Part shown: positions 5,935 through 8,619 of the stretch, piece by piece
How the letters are laid out: each line of letters begins with the position of its first letter
Numbering within the stretch: the first letter of the stretch is position 1
From: Methanosarcinaceae archaeon
GTDB taxonomy: Archaea > Halobacteriota > Methanosarcinia > Methanosarcinales > Methanosarcinaceae
Assembly (NCBI GenBank): GCA_030609665.1
Contig: JAUWBW010000070.1
Location: 1 to 8,619, forward strand
Reading direction: 5' to 3'
DNA length: 8,619 nt
Translations under genes and position numbers: made by a program
The notes under the pieces: model-generated
Seen by the model: the letters and a program-made list of their open reading frames with translations, nothing else
Told to the model about the DNA's origin: nothing
Databases searched by the model: none

Positions 5935-6159
5935 ATGAGATGTGAAACTAAAGTATCAAGTGGATATTCAACAATTGTTCCGGCAGATATCAGAAAATCG
6001 CTCGGCATCAATCCGGGTGATATTTTAGAATGGATACTTGATGACAATGAAATAGTTGTAAAGCCGCGAAAGAAGATGCAGCTTGGTGATATCGTAGGTT
6101 TGATTGAAGAAGGCGGAGATGCATTGTCTGCAAAAAAGAAAATCCAAAACGGTGCATAA
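5935..6159 (+). CDS. AbrB/MazE-type DNA-binding protein (antitoxin-like)
   Basis: A 74-residue protein with a SpoVT/AbrB swapped-hairpin domain at 4-45: TKVSSGYSTIVPADIRKSLG then INPGDILEWILDDNEIVVKP, a near-textbook match to the VapB/MazE-like archaeal group. The tail (46-74, GDIVGLIEEGGDALSAKKK) is the usual place where such antitoxins contact a toxin. The start is ATG 5935 because the conserved domain begins right after it; TTG at 5917 would add six non-conserved residues. Such proteins normally sit just upstream of a PIN-domain (VapC) toxin gene, but the 277 bases after its stop hold no PIN-like frame. It could be an orphan antitoxin, a plain regulator, or the survivor of a lost pair. The divergent ATPase is its only close partner. 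Confidence 0.88.
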   Translation: MRCETKVSSGYSTIVPADIRKSLGINPGDILEWILDDNEIVVKPRKKMQLGDIVGLIEEGGDALSAKKKIQNGA

Positions 6160-6195
6160 ATGATATTGTCCTATCTGAAACAAAAACCAATACAA

Positions 6196-6210
6196 CCGCC
6201 GCAGGCGGCA
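6196..6210 (+). repeat. GC-rich 15-bp element, copy 1 (after the AbrB-like gene)
   Basis: CCGCCGCAGGCGGCA, 36 bases after the AbrB-like stop. It contains the hairpin-forming GCCGC-AG-GCGGC and stands out from AT-rich surroundings. An exact copy lies at 6378-6392 on the other strand. It may be a 3' mRNA structure or a member of a genomic palindromic repeat family. Confidence 0.7.
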
Positions 6211-6377
6211 TTGTTCTACACCACTGACCCTGTAAAATCCTTCATATCAATCTGATTAATAGTAATGTATAATTTGAAAGTTATATATTTCACGAAAATG
6301 GCGCTTAATATTTATGAGTCAATTCACTTTGTTCTTAAATGCGAAAATATCTAATTTTTCTCGATGATGGCGGGATG
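6211..6377. other. Non-coding stretch between two inverted GC-rich elements
   Basis: An AT-rich 167-base stretch bounded by the two element copies. I see no gene, no tRNA-like fold and no toxin remnant in it. The whole convergent gap, 6160-6436, is 277 bases. Confidence 0.5.
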
Positions 6378-6392
6378 TGCCGCCTGCGGCGG
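6378..6392 (-). repeat. GC-rich 15-bp element, copy 2 (after the U32 gene)
   Basis: The exact reverse complement of the element at 6196-6210. Read on the minus strand it starts 44 bases after the stop of the U32 gene. Both convergent genes therefore have the same sense sequence a short way past the stop codon. Confidence 0.7.
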
Positions 6393-6436
6393 ATTGAGTC
6401 GGCGTCAAAAATCGCTAAACAAATACGGATTTTCAA

Positions 6437-8619
6437 TCATACTCCCCTGAAGTACTGCCCCTTTGTATAAGCATCCCCCTGCTGCCCTCGTATCCTGGCA
6501 CTATTTCCCATGAGTGCATCCCTGTATGCTTTTGTTATCTCTTTGACCTCTCTTTTGGTGTTCAATTTCAGGTCAAGTCGCAGCACGTCCGCACCGGATC
6601 CTTTTAGTTTTTCAACATCATCGAACATGTTGAGCACTTCAAAGTTGTAGATGAGGGTGCGCGTTCCCCATCGTTTGACAGGGAATTTTCGTTCTTTCTT
6701 GTCAACAAGTAGCACATCGCTGTCGCTTTGTACAAGTTTTTTGTCAACAAGGGGCTTTAAGAGATCGTTCTCTGTCACAAGTAGAAGTTCCCGACCATGT
6801 GCAACAATTTCGATCTGCTGATTCTTATTAGATGCTTCCAGATTCTCACAAATATGCCAGATCTCGTCAAGGTTCAATTCACTCGAAAGCGTAACCCTAT
6901 GAGCTCCTGCATCAAAAAATACACATGATGTGAATGCGTTGAAGGTGTTGAACTCTTTTTGTGCGACAAAAGGGATGCCGCATGTCTTTGCAACCTGCAT
7001 CGCACCGAGATTTGAACATGACACGCCGAATCCGGCAGTTTTCACTTCTTCGATCAGTGGCATGAGTGCTGTTAGTTCATTGTCATGTGTGATTTGAGGC
7101 ACTATGAATACAAACTCAACACCTTCTTCTTTTTTCGCGATTGGGTCTTTCAATTCGCTGAACTGTTCTATTGGAACATAGACAATATTGGCACCGGCAT
7201 CTGCTGCATAGAACATGGAATCGGTGTCATTTACCTCAACGCTCAAAAGCGGAGCTTTGGTAGTTTCAGTAATGTCATTTGCGCTCTCGGTCCTACATAG
7301 ATGGTTGAGGTCTGAAAGATGCGGGTTCTTACTTTCTCGCTTGTATCCCCTGATGGTCTTTTGCAGCAACAGGTCTGCGGCTTCGCGCCTTGCATTTGTG
7401 AGTACACCTATCGGGATGAAAATATCTCCATCTGCCACAACATCCACAGATTCGGCAGCGTAGGGTGTATCGCCCAGTTTTTCAATTATCGTTTTTATCT
7501 TTTCTTCGGTGGTTGGAGCTTTCATGGCTTGCTGGACAATGTAGTCATCTTCAAACACCACACCCTCGGATTCACCTTCCAATCCTGCACCTGTCGCTCC
7601 TTCCATCTCGATCTTTAGTTTCTCATCCTTTCTTGCTGTGACTTTTATGCTCACAGGGGTTCTTTTCAGGTCAGTTTCCTGCAACCTGTTCAACAGATGC
7701 CGGTCTGTTGTGAGATACAATTCATTACCGATGTCTACGGACTTGCCGGTCTTTGAACTGATCTCAAGTATCACAGTCTCGCCGGCTTTTGCACTTTCGA
7801 TTCGCTCCTCACCGCGTTTCATGACGTTGACTGCCGAGCCGAGCATTCTTGTTCGAGTCTGTATCCCGATACCATCTTTTGCATAGAAATCCTCATGCAG
7901 TTTCACCATTAAACTTGTGGTGTACCTGAAATCTGCGATGTCTACGACTTTGCCAAGAAATAATCCGTAGTTTGAGCTGTATTTTGGATGTGTGACATCG
8001 CTCTCTCCTAGCATGAAACCTTTTGTAAATCCGCGGTAGAACAGCTTTTTAAGTTCCTTTTCGTCGGCTTCGATCTTATCTTTGTTGAGAACTCCGTCAT
8101 TCTTTAGACTCTCGACTGCTGACTTGTAGGCGCTTGCGCTTTTTGTGACGTACTCGCCTCTTTTCATCCTGCCTTCGATCTTGAGGCTTACAACACCTGT
8201 GTTCACAATTTTGTCAATCTCCGGTAGTGTGCAGAGTTCGGCATTACTGATCGGATATTCGCCTATCCCGATCTTTGTGCTGTCTACATCGCGACCATCG
8301 ACTATGAACCTGTATCGCAGTCTGCAAGGCTGGGTACACGCTCCACGGTTTGCGCTCCTGCCACTGATGAAACTGCTGAACAGGCATCGACCTGAGTATG
8401 AGTAGCAAAGCGCACCGTGGACAAATACCTCTGCTTCGATGTTGGTGTTGTCGATTATGTTTTTCAGTTCTTTGGTGTCCAGTTCCCTTGAGAGTATGAC
8501 CCGATCTGCCCCGATGTCCTCTACAAATTGTGCGCCGGCTGTGTTGTGTATTGTCATCTGTGTGCTTGCATGGAGTTTCAGGTCAGGGTATGTTTCCCTG
8601 ATGATCCGCAGCAAGCCGA
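6437..8619 (-). CDS. U32 family protein, RlhA-like (N-terminal end outside window)
   Basis: About 727 residues are visible; the frame is open to base 8619, so the start lies beyond the window. Numbering from the TTG codon at 8612-8614, the U32 signature EVFVHGALCYSYSGRCLFSS is at 62-81, followed by GRSANRGACTQPCR (85-98) and ELC (126-128). Cysteines 70, 77, 93 or 97, and 128 match the positions that bind a [4Fe-4S] cluster in studied U32 proteins such as UbiU. A DUF3656-like middle region spans roughly 210-430. The order resembles E. coli RlhA, which takes part in 5-hydroxycytidine formation in 23S rRNA, so an RNA hydroxylation role is more likely than peptidase activity (inference). Residues 455-725 look like a second U32-like half (VAHGRELLLVTENDLL at 604-619, lDLKL and YRDAL near the end) without cluster cysteines. 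It ends in TGA and converges with the AbrB-like gene. Confidence 0.92.
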   Translation of the reverse strand, partial: GLLRIIRETYPDLKLHASTQMTIHNTAGAQFVEDIGADRVILSRELDTKELKNIIDNTNIEAEVFVHGALCYSYSGRCLFSSFISGRSANRGACTQPCRLRYRFIVDGRDVDSTKIGIGEYPISNAELCTLPEIDKIVNTGVVSLKIEGRMKRGEYVTKSASAYKSAVESLKNDGVLNKDKIEADEKELKKLFYRGFTKGFMLGESDVTHPKYSSNYGLFLGKVVDIADFRYTTSLMVKLHEDFYAKDGIGIQTRTRMLGSAVNVMKRGEERIESAKAGETVILEISSKTGKSVDIGNELYLTTDRHLLNRLQETDLKRTPVSIKVTARKDEKLKIEMEGATGAGLEGESEGVVFEDDYIVQQAMKAPTTEEKIKTIIEKLGDTPYAAESVDVVADGDIFIPIGVLTNARREAADLLLQKTIRGYKRESKNPHLSDLNHLCRTESANDITETTKAPLLSVEVNDTDSMFYAADAGANIVYVPIEQFSELKDPIAKKEEGVEFVFIVPQITHDNELTALMPLIEEVKTAGFGVSCSNLGAMQVAKTCGIPFVAQKEFNTFNAFTSCVFFDAGAHRVTLSSELNLDEIWHICENLEASNKNQQIEIVAHGRELLLVTENDLLKPLVDKKLVQSDSDVLLVDKKERKFPVKRWGTRTLIYNFEVLNMFDDVEKLKGSGADVLRLDLKLNTKREVKEITKAYRDALMGNSARIRGQQGDAYTKGQYFRGV

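Noticed and set aside
6160..6252. Possible VapC-like toxin start right after the AbrB-like gene (ATG at 6160)
   Set aside because: The frame gives about 30 residues without the acidic PIN motif and ends at TGA, so it is not a toxin gene or a clear remnant.
6196..6392. MITE or small insertion element bounded by inverted repeats
   Set aside because: The arms are only 15 bp, each is itself palindromic, and no direct target duplication flanks them. A pair of short repeats is the safer description.
7085..8405. Several plus-strand open frames of 71-99 codons
   Set aside because: All lie antisense within the strongly conserved U32 gene and show no start signals.

Overview
The window looks archaeal and most likely comes from the methanogen/ANME side of the Euryarchaeota (Methanosarcinales-like). 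This is an inference from gene families: a fused polyprenol kinase/DUF92 membrane protein, a DUF234-type archaeal ATPase, an HFX_2341-type regulator and an RlhA-like U32 protein. Start regions also carry TATA-like boxes at about -26, and two genes appear leaderless. No rRNA, tRNA or CRISPR array was seen.

Left part (1-2684), housekeeping. The 3' end of a malic enzyme gene (+) converges on a gene (-) for a large membrane protein. That protein appears to fuse a VTE5/dolichol-kinase-like domain to a VTE6/DUF92 domain, which would be two successive kinases for salvage of a polyprenol to its diphosphate. Next is a YigZ/IMPACT family gene (-) with a TTG start.

Middle part (2723-4187), an AT-rich accessory block. 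A CARF-like/winged-helix regulator of the HFX_2341 (DUF6293) type (-) faces a tightly packed two-gene unit (+). The unit encodes a 64-residue glycine-rich membrane protein and, 4 bases later, an 87-residue thermonuclease-like (SNase) protein. The 135-bp divergent promoter holds a perfect 17-bp palindrome and several TAAGT motifs between two TATA boxes. This is the best candidate here for an undescribed system: a ligand-sensing regulator controlling a small membrane protein plus an intracellular nuclease.

Right part (4392-6159). An ATPase with a C-terminal PD-(D/E)XK nuclease-like DUF234 domain (-) is divergent from an AbrB/MazE-type antitoxin-like DNA-binding protein (+) that has no recognisable toxin next to it.

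Far right (6437-8619). A U32 family protein (-) related to the rRNA hydroxylation factor RlhA runs off the window at its N-terminal side. It has a cysteine-containing U32 module, a central DUF3656-like region and a second U32-like half without the cysteines. The 277-bp gap between the AbrB gene and the U32 gene holds two copies of a GC-rich 15-bp element in opposite orientation, one shortly after each stop codon.
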